DNA from: Cognatundibacterium griseum
GTDB lineage: Bacteria; Pseudomonadota; Gammaproteobacteria; Burkholderiales; Burkholderiaceae_D
Direction of reading: 5' to 3'
DNA: 64,000 bases
Assembly (NCBI RefSeq): GCF_014284195.1
Contig: NZ_JACOGC010000004.1
Location: 307,100 to 371,099 of the forward strand
Shown: positions 25,611 through 34,877 of the stretch, in pieces
How the letters are laid out: each line of letters begins with the position of its first letter
Position numbering within the stretch: position 1 is the first letter of the stretch
Program-made: the position numbers and the translations under genes
The notes under the pieces: model-generated
Database searches by the model: none
Seen by the model: only the letters and a program-made list of their open reading frames with translations
Told to the model about the DNA's origin: nothing

Positions 25611-26366
25611 ATGACTACTGGGACTCTTCCGCACTTTGAGAATGCTTTTTCAAGCATAGGGTGGTTTCTTCCGCCCTACGCTGCTATGGGGTTCCTTAGC
25701 GCTATGGCATCCGAAATTCTTCGTAAGGGGAATGAGTTTGGTCAAGGTGACCTTGAACAGTGGCTGGCTCACCTCTACGGAGCGGATAGTCTAGCTGCGA
25801 TGGTATGCAGTCGCTATCTAATTACTCCGGTAATTACCGAGTACAAAGAAACGATTGCCGAATCAATCGAGGCCCATTTCCTTGGCCTCCATCATGTTGC
25901 AGTCGCTGGTCTAGTTCCTGTAATCGAAGGTGCCGGACGAGAACTCTTAGCCAGTCGAGGCTTATCCTGCAATTACGTTCGTGAGGTATTTTCTAAATTA
26001 GCGTCAGACTGTAAACGCGAGTCAATAGAGAAGAACATTGGAGCAACCGGCGAAATTATTTCAATGATGGATTCGTTTACTAATTTCACCAATAATGTGT
26101 TGTACGTTGATTCCAAAAAGTATCCATTCATTGATGGTACTAATCGCCATGGCATTACACACGGCTCGTTCAAAGATGGCGACTACGGTAGCCCAATCAA
26201 CTTCTACAAAACGATAGGGGCAGTCGACTTCTTGGCCTTTGTGTCCGCATTTCGCGCCGCCATCTCTTGGTTTGCGCCCGAGGCAACTGCAGAGTCAAGG
26301 AGGTTGGCCAGTTACTACCGTGAACTGCAAGGCATTCGATCAAAAAGCGGGAGAAGCTTTACCTAA
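25611..26366 (+). CDS. HEPN-like protein (RX4H motif), possible defence or toxin component
   Basis: The 251-residue soluble protein has AT-rich codons like the gene before it. The C-terminal third contains 'NRHGITHG', i.e. R179-x4-H184, the RX4-6H signature of HEPN ribonuclease domains, followed by a hydrophobic helix 'GAVDFLAFVSAFRAAI'. Mid-protein, 'HHVAVAGLVPVIEGAGRELL' resembles the helix seen in uncharacterised HEPN-type proteins whose last helix reads NRHxIxHG. Family assignment is by motif only and the RNase role is inference. Together with the membrane protein upstream it forms an isolated foreign-looking pair, a layout compatible with an abortive-infection or toxin system. Confidence 0.6.
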   Translation: MTTGTLPHFENAFSSIGWFLPPYAAMGFLSAMASEILRKGNEFGQGDLEQWLAHLYGADSLAAMVCSRYLITPVITEYKETIAESIEAHFLGLHHVAVAGLVPVIEGAGRELLASRGLSCNYVREVFSKLASDCKRESIEKNIGATGEIISMMDSFTNFTNNVLYVDSKKYPFIDGTNRHGITHGSFKDGDYGSPINFYKTIGAVDFLAFVSAFRAAISWFAPEATAESRRLASYYRELQGIRSKSGRSFT

Positions 26367-26480
26367 AAGTCGGCGGAGCACTGAGCAAATAGCAGCAAAC
26401 TATTGCGCTGTTGCCCACGCTACTTTCCGGCAGCTCGAGCACCGCTGATTTTCTCACTCATCACCAGCACCCTCTCTATT

Positions 26481-27395
26481 TCACCCAGCCCGCTTGGCCG
26501 CAATCGCATTGCATGCGCGGCTGACGGCTTTGCGGCCGAGGTGGGTGGAGATGAATTGTCCGGCGTCGACCACGGCATTCAGATCAATGCCGGTATGGAT
26601 ACCTAATCCCTGCATCAGGAACAGCACGTCTTCGGTGGCAACATTGCCGGTGGCGCCTTTGGCGTATGGGCAGCCGCCGAGGCCAGCGACGCTGGAATGG
26701 AAGATGCTGATGCCGACTTCCAGACTGGCGTAGATATTCGCCAGTGCCTGGCCGTAGGTGTCATGAAAATGGCCGGATAAACTGTGCAGCGGGAATTCCT
26801 GCGCGACGACTTGCATCACATTTTGCACCTGGCGCGCAGTGCCTACGCCGATGGTGTCGGCGATGTCGATTTCATCGCAGCCCAGATCGCGCAGGCGGCG
26901 GACGACATCGGCCACGCTGGCAGGCGCGACTTCACCCTGATACGGGCAGCCGAAAGCGCAACTGATGGAGCCGCGCAAGCGGATGTTATTTTGCTTGGCC
27001 GCCAGCGCGACATCGCGGAAACGTTCTATCGATTCTTCTATCGAGCAGTTGATATTTTTTTGCGCAAAGGCTTCGGATGCGGAACTGAAAATCACGACTT
27101 CATCAGCACCGGCAGCGAGTGCGGCTTCAAAGCCTTTCATATTCGGCGTCAGCACCGAATAAATCACACCGGGTTTGCGACTGATGCCAGCCATGACTTC
27201 GGCAGACGTGGCCATCTGCGGCACCCATTTGGGCGAGACGAAAGAGGCGGCTTCGATGTTCGCAAAACCGGCGGCAGTGAGGCGATTCACGAGTTCGATT
27301 TTGATGTCGGCGGGGATGCTTTCTTTTTCGTTTTGTAAACCGTCACGCGGGCCGACTTCAACGATTTTGACTTGTTGCGGTAGTGATGTGTTCAT
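26481..27395 (-). CDS. liuE: Hydroxymethylglutaryl-CoA lyase
   Basis: The product is 304 residues from ATG 27395, preceded by AAGGA; an upstream in-frame start lacks a site. It cleaves HMG-CoA to acetyl-CoA and acetoacetate, the last step of leucine breakdown. The HMGL-like TIM barrel starts 'VEVGPRDGLQNEKESIP'. Other markers are 'SFVSPKWVPQMA', the metal ligands in 'SGHFHDTYGQALANI' and the C-terminal catalytic loop 'GLGGCPYAKGATGNVATED' with its active-site Cys. It is the promoter-distal gene of the long minus-strand leucine/biotin cluster. The AT-rich pair on the opposite strand converges on it. Confidence 0.95.
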   Translation of the reverse strand: MNTSLPQQVKIVEVGPRDGLQNEKESIPADIKIELVNRLTAAGFANIEAASFVSPKWVPQMATSAEVMAGISRKPGVIYSVLTPNMKGFEAALAAGADEVVIFSSASEAFAQKNINCSIEESIERFRDVALAAKQNNIRLRGSISCAFGCPYQGEVAPASVADVVRRLRDLGCDEIDIADTIGVGTARQVQNVMQVVAQEFPLHSLSGHFHDTYGQALANIYASLEVGISIFHSSVAGLGGCPYAKGATGNVATEDVLFLMQGLGIHTGIDLNAVVDAGQFISTHLGRKAVSRACNAIAAKRAG

Positions 27396-27451
27396 CTGTT
27401 TTCCTTTTGCCTGCATAGTCTGTGGATGGCTGCGGCTGGCTTATACTGCAC

Positions 27452-28195
27452 CTATGCCTGCGCGGCACGACGGATGATGTCGAGATACTGGCGCGTGACA
27501 TTGTCCATGCCTTGTTCCAGGCTTTCAACGATCACGGCATGGCCGATAGAGACTTCGAGGATGTCTTTGATCTGTAAAAATTTGCCCAGGTTTTGCAGAT
27601 TCAGATCATGCCCGGCATTCACTCCCAGACCAGCGCGTTGCGCGCGCAAAGCAGTGTCCGCAAAGGTCTGCAGCACGGCATCGTTTTCCGGTGTGCCATA
27701 GGTTTCCGCATACGGCTCGGTATATAACTCAACGCGGTCGGCACCCATTTGTTTTGCCAGCGCCAGATCGGCATCGCTGATCCCGGCATCCACAAACAGG
27801 CTGCTGCGTATGCCGGCGGCTTTCAAGCCTGCCAGCACTGGCTGCAATAAAGCAGCATCTTTGCGCATGTCCCAGCCGTGATCGGAAGTCAGCTGATCCG
27901 GCGCATCCGGCACCAGCGTGCATTGCGCAGGACGATAGCGATACACGACTTCCATGAATTCCGCTGCCGGGTAACCTTCGACATTCAATTCTGCACCGCG
28001 CCGCTGACACAACTGCCCGAGACTTTCGACATCAGAATAGCGCGCGTGGCGCTGATCCTGACGCGGATGCAGTGTGATGCCCGCCACACCAAGATCGAGA
28101 AAGCGCGCCGCGAACGCATCGACGTCTGGATAATTGCGGCCGCGCGAATTTCTGAGCAAAGCAATCTTGTTAATATTGATCGAAAGTAAGGTCAT
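27452..28195 (-). CDS. pdxJ: Pyridoxine 5'-phosphate synthase
   Basis: The product is 247 residues from ATG 28195 (AGGTGA four bases upstream). It condenses 1-deoxy-xylulose 5-phosphate with amino-hydroxyacetone phosphate to pyridoxine phosphate, the precursor of PLP. Diagnostic stretches are 'LSININKIALLRNSRG', 'GITLHPRQDQRH', 'ELNVEGYP', 'CTLVPDAPDQLTSDHGWD', 'SLFVDAG', 'ELYTEPYA', 'VNAGHDLNLQNL' and 'VSIGHAVI'. PdxJ is usually next to recO and acpS; here it lies between two leucine-degradation genes, where it would supply PLP for BioA and BioF of the same cluster. Whether this is the only pdxJ in the genome is unknown. Confidence 0.95.
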   Translation of the reverse strand: MTLLSININKIALLRNSRGRNYPDVDAFAARFLDLGVAGITLHPRQDQRHARYSDVESLGQLCQRRGAELNVEGYPAAEFMEVVYRYRPAQCTLVPDAPDQLTSDHGWDMRKDAALLQPVLAGLKAAGIRSSLFVDAGISDADLALAKQMGADRVELYTEPYAETYGTPENDAVLQTFADTALRAQRAGLGVNAGHDLNLQNLGKFLQIKDILEVSIGHAVIVESLEQGMDNVTRQYLDIIRRAAQA

Positions 28196-28279
28196 CACTT
28201 CACCTGCAAAAAATTTACATACTCAATGCTCCAGCCGGTCTGTTCCGTGAAACACGAAAAAAGCTCCGGCTGGGCTGAC

Positions 28280-30283
28280 TTACTGCGCGAATGCCAATAG
28301 CTGCGCGCCTTCGGTGACCTGATCGCCCACCGCGTACAGCACGTCGTCGATCACGCCATCCAGCGGTGCTGAAATCGTGTGCTCCATTTTCATGGCTTCC
28401 ATGATCAGCAGCGCGTCGCCTTTTTTGACTTCCTGTGCTTTCGATACCAACACCGCGACGATCTTGCCCGGCATCGGCGCAGTCAGGCGGCCGCCTTCGG
28501 CTTCGGTTTCACCGGCATGGGCGAGTGCATCGCTGTAATGCAGATCGGTATGCACGCCCTGGCTGAAGACGTGGAAATGTTCACCATCACGCACGACGGT
28601 GCCAGTGACGGTGCGATCAGCGATTTTCAGTACCAGATCGCTGCTGCCGCTGCCACTGACAGACGCGAGCCGGACATCTGCGGTGGTATCAGCCGTGTGC
28701 AATTTCCAGCCATCGGCCAGATACGTGACCTGTACGCTGTGCTGGTGATGTTCTTCAGCGAACTGCAAGGCGCGCTGCATCAGGCTATTCATGCGCCAGC
28801 CGTGGCTGCTCTGCCACGGGTCGCTGCCGCCGGATTTTTCAGACAGCAACAGCGACACCACAGCCAATGCGACCACATCCACAGATGCTGGCCGCGCTGG
28901 CGGGAACAGTTGTGCTTCGTTACGCGCAATCAGGCCGGTATCCAGATCGGCGTTGGCAAAGGCGTCGCTGTGTATCAGACGCGACAGGAAAGCGATATTC
29001 GATGACAAACCAACGATCTGATATTGCGACAAGGCCTGCGCCATGCGTGCCAGTGCTTCGGTGCGGTCTTTGCCCCAGACGATCATTTTGGCGATCATAG
29101 GATCGTAGAAAGGCGAGATCGTATCGCCTTCACGCACGCCGCTGTCGATACGGAAACCCGCTGGTTCTGCGCTGCCGCCGAGTTCAAAATTTACTGCTGC
29201 CGGGGTACGCGCATGACGTAAAGTGCCTATCGATGGCAGGAAACCCTTTTCCGGATTTTCAGCATACACACGGGCTTCAATCGCATGGCCGTGTATCTGC
29301 AATTGTTCCTGTTGCAGCGGCAAGGCTTCGCCGGCTGCCACGCGCAATTGCCATTCGACCAGATCGGTGCCGGTGATCATTTCTGTGACCGGATGTTCAA
29401 CCTGCAAGCGCGTATTCATTTCCATGAAGTAGAAAGAACCGTCCTGATTTGCAATGAACTCAACTGTACCTGCGCCGACATAGCCAACTGCTTTAGCGGC
29501 AGCAACCGCCGCTTCGCCCATTGCGGCGCGGCGTTCCGGCGTCATGCCGGGTGCCGGTGCTTCTTCTAATACTTTTTGATGGCGGCGTTGTACCGAGCAA
29601 TCACGTTCAAACAGATACACGCAATTGCCGTGGGTGTCGGCAAACACCTGAATTTCGATATGGCGCGGACGTTGCAGATATTTTTCTGCCAGCACTTTAT
29701 CGTCACCAAAGGAATTGATCGCTTCGCGTTTGCAGGATGCCAGCGCCTCTTTGAAATCCTTGCTGTGTTCGATCACGCGCATGCCTTTGCCGCCACCGCC
29801 AGCGCTGGCTTTCAGCAACACCGGATAACCGATGCGGTCGGCTTCGTTCTGCAAAAAATCGGCATCCTGATTATCGCCATGATAGCCAGGCACCAGCGGC
29901 ACATTGGCTTTTTCCATCAGCGATTTCGCCGCAGATTTGCTGCCCATCGCTTCAATTGCGGAGGCTGGCGGGCCGATGAAGGCGATGCCATTTTTTGCGC
30001 AGGCTTCAGCGAATTCACTGTTCTCTGACAAAAATCCATAACCCGGATGCACCGCTTGCGCGCCAGTTGCCAGCGCAACTTCAATGATCTTATCGGCGCG
30101 CAGATAACTTTCTTTGGCGGCTGCCGGGCCAATCAGCACCGCTTCGTCACAGACGGCGACATGCTTGGCATTGGCGTCGGCTTCCGAATAGACGGCGACG
30201 GTTTTGATACCCATGCGGCGTGCAGTCGCAGCGACACGGCAGGCGATTTCGCCGCGGTTGGCGATCAGGATTTTGGTGAACAT
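28280..30283 (-). CDS. liuD: Methylcrotonyl-CoA carboxylase, biotin-containing alpha subunit
   Basis: The 667-residue protein carboxylates its own biotin with ATP and bicarbonate, then passes CO2 to 3-methylcrotonyl-CoA together with LiuB. The biotin carboxylase part opens 'FTKILIANRGEIACRVAATARRMG' and contains the ATP-grasp loop 'KASAGGGGKGMRV' and 'EMNTRLQVEHPVTEMITG'. The C-terminal biotinyl domain has 'LIMEAMKMEHTI' with acceptor K632. Domain order and length fit the acyl-CoA carboxylase alpha family; the specific substrate is inferred from the liu gene context. It lies between bioB and pdxJ on the same strand, so the cofactor genes adjoin the biotin enzyme. Confidence 0.95.
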   Translation of the reverse strand: MFTKILIANRGEIACRVAATARRMGIKTVAVYSEADANAKHVAVCDEAVLIGPAAAKESYLRADKIIEVALATGAQAVHPGYGFLSENSEFAEACAKNGIAFIGPPASAIEAMGSKSAAKSLMEKANVPLVPGYHGDNQDADFLQNEADRIGYPVLLKASAGGGGKGMRVIEHSKDFKEALASCKREAINSFGDDKVLAEKYLQRPRHIEIQVFADTHGNCVYLFERDCSVQRRHQKVLEEAPAPGMTPERRAAMGEAAVAAAKAVGYVGAGTVEFIANQDGSFYFMEMNTRLQVEHPVTEMITGTDLVEWQLRVAAGEALPLQQEQLQIHGHAIEARVYAENPEKGFLPSIGTLRHARTPAAVNFELGGSAEPAGFRIDSGVREGDTISPFYDPMIAKMIVWGKDRTEALARMAQALSQYQIVGLSSNIAFLSRLIHSDAFANADLDTGLIARNEAQLFPPARPASVDVVALAVVSLLLSEKSGGSDPWQSSHGWRMNSLMQRALQFAEEHHQHSVQVTYLADGWKLHTADTTADVRLASVSGSGSSDLVLKIADRTVTGTVVRDGEHFHVFSQGVHTDLHYSDALAHAGETEAEGGRLTAPMPGKIVAVLVSKAQEVKKGDALLIMEAMKMEHTISAPLDGVIDDVLYAVGDQVTEGAQLLAFAQ

Positions 30284-30395
30284 GTCTCTTCGCTCTTAGT
30301 TATATTGAATCGGAAATGTCGTCTTTTCTGTTACAGGATGAATGCGGCACACACGACTCGTGATCGGTTTGCACCGCGTTGTGACCATTTATTTC

Positions 30396-31424
30396 TTAAT
30401 TACAGCTACCCGCTTTGGCTTCGACTTTACCGCGGGTTTTCAAACCTAATTTATCCAGCAAGACGCGATCATCGGCAGCTTCCGGATTTTCTGTCGTCAG
30501 CAATTTATCGCCATAGAAAATCGAATTCGCGCCAGCGAGGAAACACATCGCCTGCACCGCTTCGCCCATCTGACGGCGGCCTGCGGACAAGCGCACACGC
30601 GCTTTCGGCATGGTGATGCGGGCAACCGCAATCGTGCGGACGAATTCCAGCGGATCCAGCGGATCCAGCCCGTGCAATGGCGTGCCTTCGACCTGCACCA
30701 GATGATTGACCGGCACTGATTCCGGATACGGATTCAGATTCGCCAGTTGCGCGATTAAGCCCGCACGCTGGCGGCGTGATTCGCCCATACCGACGATGCC
30801 GCCGCAGCAAACCTTCAGGCCAGCGGTGCGCACATGACCCAGCGTATCGAGTCTATCCTGATAGTCGCGGGTGGAAATCACATTGCTGTAAAACTCCGGT
30901 GCGGTATCGAGATTGTGGTTGTAGTAATCCAGACCAGCATCAGCCAGACGTTGTGCCTGTTCTTCTTTCAGCATGCCGAGTGTAGCGCAGGTTTCCAGTC
31001 CCATGGCTTTGACTTCGCGCACCATGGTTTCGACTTTTTCCATGTCGCGGTCTTTTGGCGAACGCCAGGCCGCACCCATGCAGAAACGGGTCGCGCCGTT
31101 TTCACGCGCGGCTTTGGCAGCGTCCAACACTTCGCGCACATCCAACATTTTTTTGGCTTCGACGCCGGTGTCGTAACGCGCTGCCTGCGGGCAGTAGCCG
31201 CAATCTTCTTCGCAGCCGCCGGTCTTGATCGACAACAGCGTCGCCAGTTCCACATCGCCATCCGGGAAATTGGCACGATGCGCGGTCTGTGCTTTGAACA
31301 TCAGATCGTTGAACGGCAGATCGAACAGCGCCAGCACATCATCGACCGGCCAGGTTTCGGCTTCGATTTTTTTGACGGGTGCCTGAAATTGCACGGCTTG
31401 TTGCGGAGTGTCATTGGCTTGCAT
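30396..31424 (-). CDS. bioB: Biotin synthase
   Basis: The 342-residue radical-SAM enzyme inserts sulfur into dethiobiotin. The 4Fe-4S/SAM motif is C71-EED-C75-GY-C78 in '[14 protein letters not shown]'. Family markers include '[15 protein letters not shown]', '[14 protein letters not shown]' and '[30 protein letters not shown]', which contribute 2Fe-2S and substrate residues. AAGGAAG precedes the ATG. It follows bioD closely on the minus strand as the last gene of bioA-F-D-B. Confidence 0.98.
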   Translation of the reverse strand: MQANDTPQQAVQFQAPVKKIEAETWPVDDVLALFDLPFNDLMFKAQTAHRANFPDGDVELATLLSIKTGGCEEDCGYCPQAARYDTGVEAKKMLDVREVLDAAKAARENGATRFCMGAAWRSPKDRDMEKVETMVREVKAMGLETCATLGMLKEEQAQRLADAGLDYYNHNLDTAPEFYSNVISTRDYQDRLDTLGHVRTAGLKVCCGGIVGMGESRRQRAGLIAQLANLNPYPESVPVNHLVQVEGTPLHGLDPLDPLEFVRTIAVARITMPKARVRLSAGRRQMGEAVQAMCFLAGANSIFYGDKLLTTENPEAADDRVLLDKLGLKTRGKVEAKAGSCN

Positions 31425-31434
31425 AAATCTTCCT

Positions 31435-32154
31435 TTACTTCAAAATTGTCAGATCGAGACAGGCGACTGCGGCAGCAACCTGCTCTGTAGCGCTGCCTGT
31501 CAGGCGAGGTATCTGGCCCAGCAGCGGCGCGCCGAGACGCTGTTCCAGCGCAGCGACGTTGTCCTGCAAATACAGCATGTCGGGATTGACGGTATTCGCA
31601 ATCCAGCCAGCAATGCGCAGACCACGGGCACGGATGGCTTCGGCAGTCAGCAGCGCGTGGCTGATGCAACCCAGCCGCAAACCCACCACCAGTATCACCG
31701 GCAATGCCAGTTGTTGCGCCATGTCGGCGGTATCGTGTTCATCGTCGAGCGGTACGCAAAAGCCGCCCACGCCCTCGACGATCACGGCGTCACTCAGCGC
31801 TGTTGCCCGCTGATAGTTCGCCACAATCTGCGGCAGCGAGATCGTGACGTGTTCATTGCGGGCGACGATATGCGGCGCAGCGGGTGTCTGCATCAGATAC
31901 GGACACACCAGATTGCGGTCTGCCTGCACGCTGGAGGCGGCGATCAGGCTGTCCACGTCTTCGTTATGCCAGATGCCGTCACGCAGTTCGGCACCCGATG
32001 CAATCGGCTTCAGACCGAGGCTGCGCTTGCCCTGCCGCGCCAGTGCATACAGCAAGGCGCTGCTGCACAGCGTCTTCCCGATTTCGGTATCGGTGCCGGT
32101 GACAAAGAAATCAAACGGGCGCGCTGATGTTGTCAATGATGTTGCCAGGCTCAT
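31435..32154 (-). CDS. bioD: Dethiobiotin synthetase
   Basis: The 239-residue enzyme closes the ureido ring of dethiobiotin from DAPA, CO2 and ATP. The P-loop is '[14 protein letters not shown]', with the family's G-T-D-T-E-x-G-K-T. Further markers are '[10 protein letters not shown]' and '[15 protein letters not shown]'. The start at 32154 shares its A with the bioF stop (TGATG); an in-frame upstream Met would overlap bioF by 21 more bases and is less likely. It is translationally coupled in the bio operon and is cytosolic. Confidence 0.96.
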   Translation of the reverse strand: MSLATSLTTSARPFDFFVTGTDTEIGKTLCSSALLYALARQGKRSLGLKPIASGAELRDGIWHNEDVDSLIAASSVQADRNLVCPYLMQTPAAPHIVARNEHVTISLPQIVANYQRATALSDAVIVEGVGGFCVPLDDEHDTADMAQQLALPVILVVGLRLGCISHALLTAEAIRARGLRIAGWIANTVNPDMLYLQDNVAALEQRLGAPLLGQIPRLTGSATEQVAAAVACLDLTILK

Positions 32155-33425
32155 CAGGCCACCTCCGCAAAACATTGCGCGACATGGCTCATCTGATCCA
32201 GACGATTAATCGCCTGGATGAGTTGATGCACCTGAATGTCGCTATGCGCTGCAGACAATGTCACGCGCAGACGGGCCGTGCCGGGCGCGACGGTCGGTGG
32301 ACGAATCGCGCCGACCCAGTAGCCCTGATTGAGCAGGCTGCCGGCGATATTCAGCATCGCCGCATTCTCACCGATCACCACCGGCTGCACGGCAGTCACT
32401 GAAGGCATCAGCTCCCACATTTGCAGATTCAGGCCGTGGCTGAACATCCCGATCAGCTTATTCAGATGTGCGCGGCGTTCGCGGCCTTCATCACCGCTGA
32501 TGATGTCGATGCTGGTCAGCAACGCATGTGCCAGCGCCGGTGCGGCTGCTGTTGTGTAAATGTAGGCACGCGCTTTCTGGATCAGCCATTCGATCACAGT
32601 TTCATGCGCAGCGACAAACGCGCCGCCGACGCCCGCCGCCTTGCCCAGCGTGCCCATGTAGACCAGATTCGGTGATTGCAAACCAAAGTGTTCGAGCACA
32701 CCGCGACCGTTTTCACCGAGCACTCCGAAGCCATGCGCATCGTCCACAATCAGCCAGGCATCGTATTGTTCGCACAGCGCCAGCAAGGGCGGCAGATCGG
32801 CGATATTGCCATCCATGCTGAATACGCTGTCGGTCACCACCACACGTTTTTGCGCAGTGCATTCCTTTAGCATTTTTTCCAGCGCAGCGTAATCCTTGTG
32901 CGGAAATACTTGCGCGGTGCCGCGTGCAAGACGCACACCGTCGATAATCGATGCGTGGTTCAGTGCTTCTGAAAACACCGCAGCATCCTTACCTGCAAGC
33001 GCAGTAATCACTGCCTGATTCGCCATGTAGCCGGTGCAGAAATACAGCGCACGGGCATGAGCAATATCCGGTGCCATGAATTCAGCCAGACGTTGTTCCA
33101 GCGCAGCATGGGCGCGGCTATGACCGCTGATCAGATGCGAAGCACCGCTGCCTGCGCCGTACAGACTGGCACCTTTTTGCAGGGCCTGCACCACTTCCGG
33201 ATGCGTCGCCAGCCCCAGGTAATCGTTGCTGCAAAAAGCGATGAGATCTTGGCCATCAGCACGCAGATTCGCGCCGTGCGCGCTGTTCACAGTACGGCGG
33301 CGGCGGATCAGGTGCTGCGCATCAAGCGCCGCCAATTCTTCCTGCAATGCCTGCAACAAAGGCATACTCTGCACTCGCTTTTCCGCTAACTGCAGATGAC
33401 TATTATTTCCTGTCGTGCCACTCAT
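32154..33425 (-). CDS. bioF: 8-amino-7-oxononanoate synthase
   Basis: The 423-residue PLP enzyme of the alpha-oxoamine synthase family condenses pimeloyl-CoA or pimeloyl-ACP with L-alanine. Markers are 'FCSNDYLGLATHPEVV', 'GSGASHLISGHSRAHAALEQ', 'LIVDDAHGFGVLGENGRG' and the PLP lysine in 'YMGTLGKAAGVGGAFV'. The start overlaps the bioA stop (ATGA) and the stop overlaps the bioD start, so all three are translated in sequence. The N-terminus is about 20-30 residues longer than in E. coli BioF. Confidence 0.97.
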   Translation of the reverse strand: MSGTTGNNSHLQLAEKRVQSMPLLQALQEELAALDAQHLIRRRRTVNSAHGANLRADGQDLIAFCSNDYLGLATHPEVVQALQKGASLYGAGSGASHLISGHSRAHAALEQRLAEFMAPDIAHARALYFCTGYMANQAVITALAGKDAAVFSEALNHASIIDGVRLARGTAQVFPHKDYAALEKMLKECTAQKRVVVTDSVFSMDGNIADLPPLLALCEQYDAWLIVDDAHGFGVLGENGRGVLEHFGLQSPNLVYMGTLGKAAGVGGAFVAAHETVIEWLIQKARAYIYTTAAAPALAHALLTSIDIISGDEGRERRAHLNKLIGMFSHGLNLQMWELMPSVTAVQPVVIGENAAMLNIAGSLLNQGYWVGAIRPPTVAPGTARLRVTLSAAHSDIQVHQLIQAINRLDQMSHVAQCFAEVA

Positions 33426-34753
33426 GCCATAACCTCTTCAAACACTTTCATGGTCTTCTGTGCCAGCAGAGCGATTTCATCGTCGCTCAGAATATACGGC
33501 GGCATCAGATAGACACTGCGTCCTATCGGGCGCATCAATAATTCCTGCTGCAAGGCGGCGCTGAAAAAACGGCGCGAAAATGTCACGGCTTTTTCAGCGT
33601 CATCGACAATCGCATCAAACGCAAAAATCATCCCTTGCTGGCGCACATGCCGCACACGCGGATCATCGTGCAATGGTGCAAATGCATCGGCAAACATCTG
33701 TGCTTTGCGGCGGTTCTGCGCCAGCACATCATCCTCTGCAAAAATCGCCAGCGTCGCCAGTGCCGCACGGCAGGCCAGCGGATTGCCGGTGTACGAATGC
33801 GAATGCAAAAAGCCGCGCCGCACATCCGCATCGTAAAACGACTGATAAACCGCATCGGTCGTCATCACCAGACTCAGGGGCAGATAACCGCCGCTGATAC
33901 CTTTCGACAGACATAAAAAATCAGGCCAGATCTGCGCCGATTCACAGGCAAAGAAAGTGCCGCTGCGGCCACAACCGACCGCAATTTCATCGGCGATCAG
34001 ATGCACATGGTATTGATTGCACAACTCGCGCAGACGGCGCAGATACACAGGATCGTGCATCGCCATGCCAGTCGCACATTGCACCAGCGGCTCGATAATC
34101 ACTGCGGCGATCTTGCCTTCGCGCTGCTGCAACACACGTTCCAGATCAGCGGCCGCACGCAAGGCGACATCGGCAGCCGTTTCGCCTTCCTGCGCCAGAC
34201 GTGCATCCGGTGAAGCGACCACATGTGCCCGTTGCAGCATGGGGCCATACGCTTCGCGGAACAGACTGACATCAGTAACTGCCAGCGCGCCGACGGTTTC
34301 GCCGTGATAGCTGCCTTGGATGCAGATGAATTCCTGCTTGTCGGTCTGCCCGCGGTTACGCCACGAATGAAAACTCATCTTCAGCGCAATCTCGACCGCC
34401 GAAGCGCCATCAGAAGCGTAAAAACAATGACCGAGCTGGTGGCTGGTCAATGCGGCTAATTTTTCTGATAATTCAATCACCGGCGCGTGCGTAAAGCCCG
34501 CCAGCATGGCGTGTTCCAGCTGATCGAGCTGATCCTTGAGTGCGGCATTGATGCGCGGATTGGCATGACCAAACAGGTTCACCCACCATGAGCTGATGGC
34601 GTCCAGATAGCGCTTGCCTTCCATATCGTACAACCATGCACCGCGCCCGTGACTGACCGGAATCAGGGGCACCGTTTCATGATGCTGCATCTGGGTGCAC
34701 GGATGCCAGACATGCTGCAGGCTGCGTGCGACCCAGTCATTTCTTGTATTCAA
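33422..34753 (-). CDS. bioA: Adenosylmethionine-8-amino-7-oxononanoate aminotransferase
   Basis: The 443-residue class III aminotransferase uses SAM as amino donor to make 7,8-diaminononanoate. 'VWHPCTQMQHHETVPLIPVSHGRGAWLYD' is a typical BioA opening. 'SSWWVNLFGHANPRIN', 'YHGETVGALAVTD', 'LIADEIAVGCGRSGTFFACE' and PLP lysine 'CLSKGISGGYLPLS' follow. The start codon is TTG at 34753, five bases after GGAG, and no ATG lies at the proper N-terminus. A weak start on the first gene of an ATGA-coupled operon may limit biotin-enzyme synthesis. The 124 bases upstream, after liuC, contain no recognised BirA-like operator. Confidence 0.97.
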   Translation of the reverse strand: MNTRNDWVARSLQHVWHPCTQMQHHETVPLIPVSHGRGAWLYDMEGKRYLDAISSWWVNLFGHANPRINAALKDQLDQLEHAMLAGFTHAPVIELSEKLAALTSHQLGHCFYASDGASAVEIALKMSFHSWRNRGQTDKQEFICIQGSYHGETVGALAVTDVSLFREAYGPMLQRAHVVASPDARLAQEGETAADVALRAAADLERVLQQREGKIAAVIIEPLVQCATGMAMHDPVYLRRLRELCNQYHVHLIADEIAVGCGRSGTFFACESAQIWPDFLCLSKGISGGYLPLSLVMTTDAVYQSFYDADVRRGFLHSHSYTGNPLACRAALATLAIFAEDDVLAQNRRKAQMFADAFAPLHDDPRVRHVRQQGMIFAFDAIVDDAEKAVTFSRRFFSAALQQELLMRPIGRSVYLMPPYILSDDEIALLAQKTMKVFEEVMA

Positions 34754-34877
34754 ATTAACTCCAGACTACTGACGAAGGCGCCTATTTTATGCGACTTTTC
34801 ACAGGCTCCCGGTTTCCCGGCTGCCGTGTGGTGCTGACATAAGCAAGTACTGCCAGCGAACCGGTGCCAGACGGGGT

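Noticed and set aside
24664..26480. Prophage or insertion-sequence boundaries around the AT-rich pair
   Set aside because: No transposase, integrase, tRNA target or flanking direct repeat was found; only composition suggests transfer.
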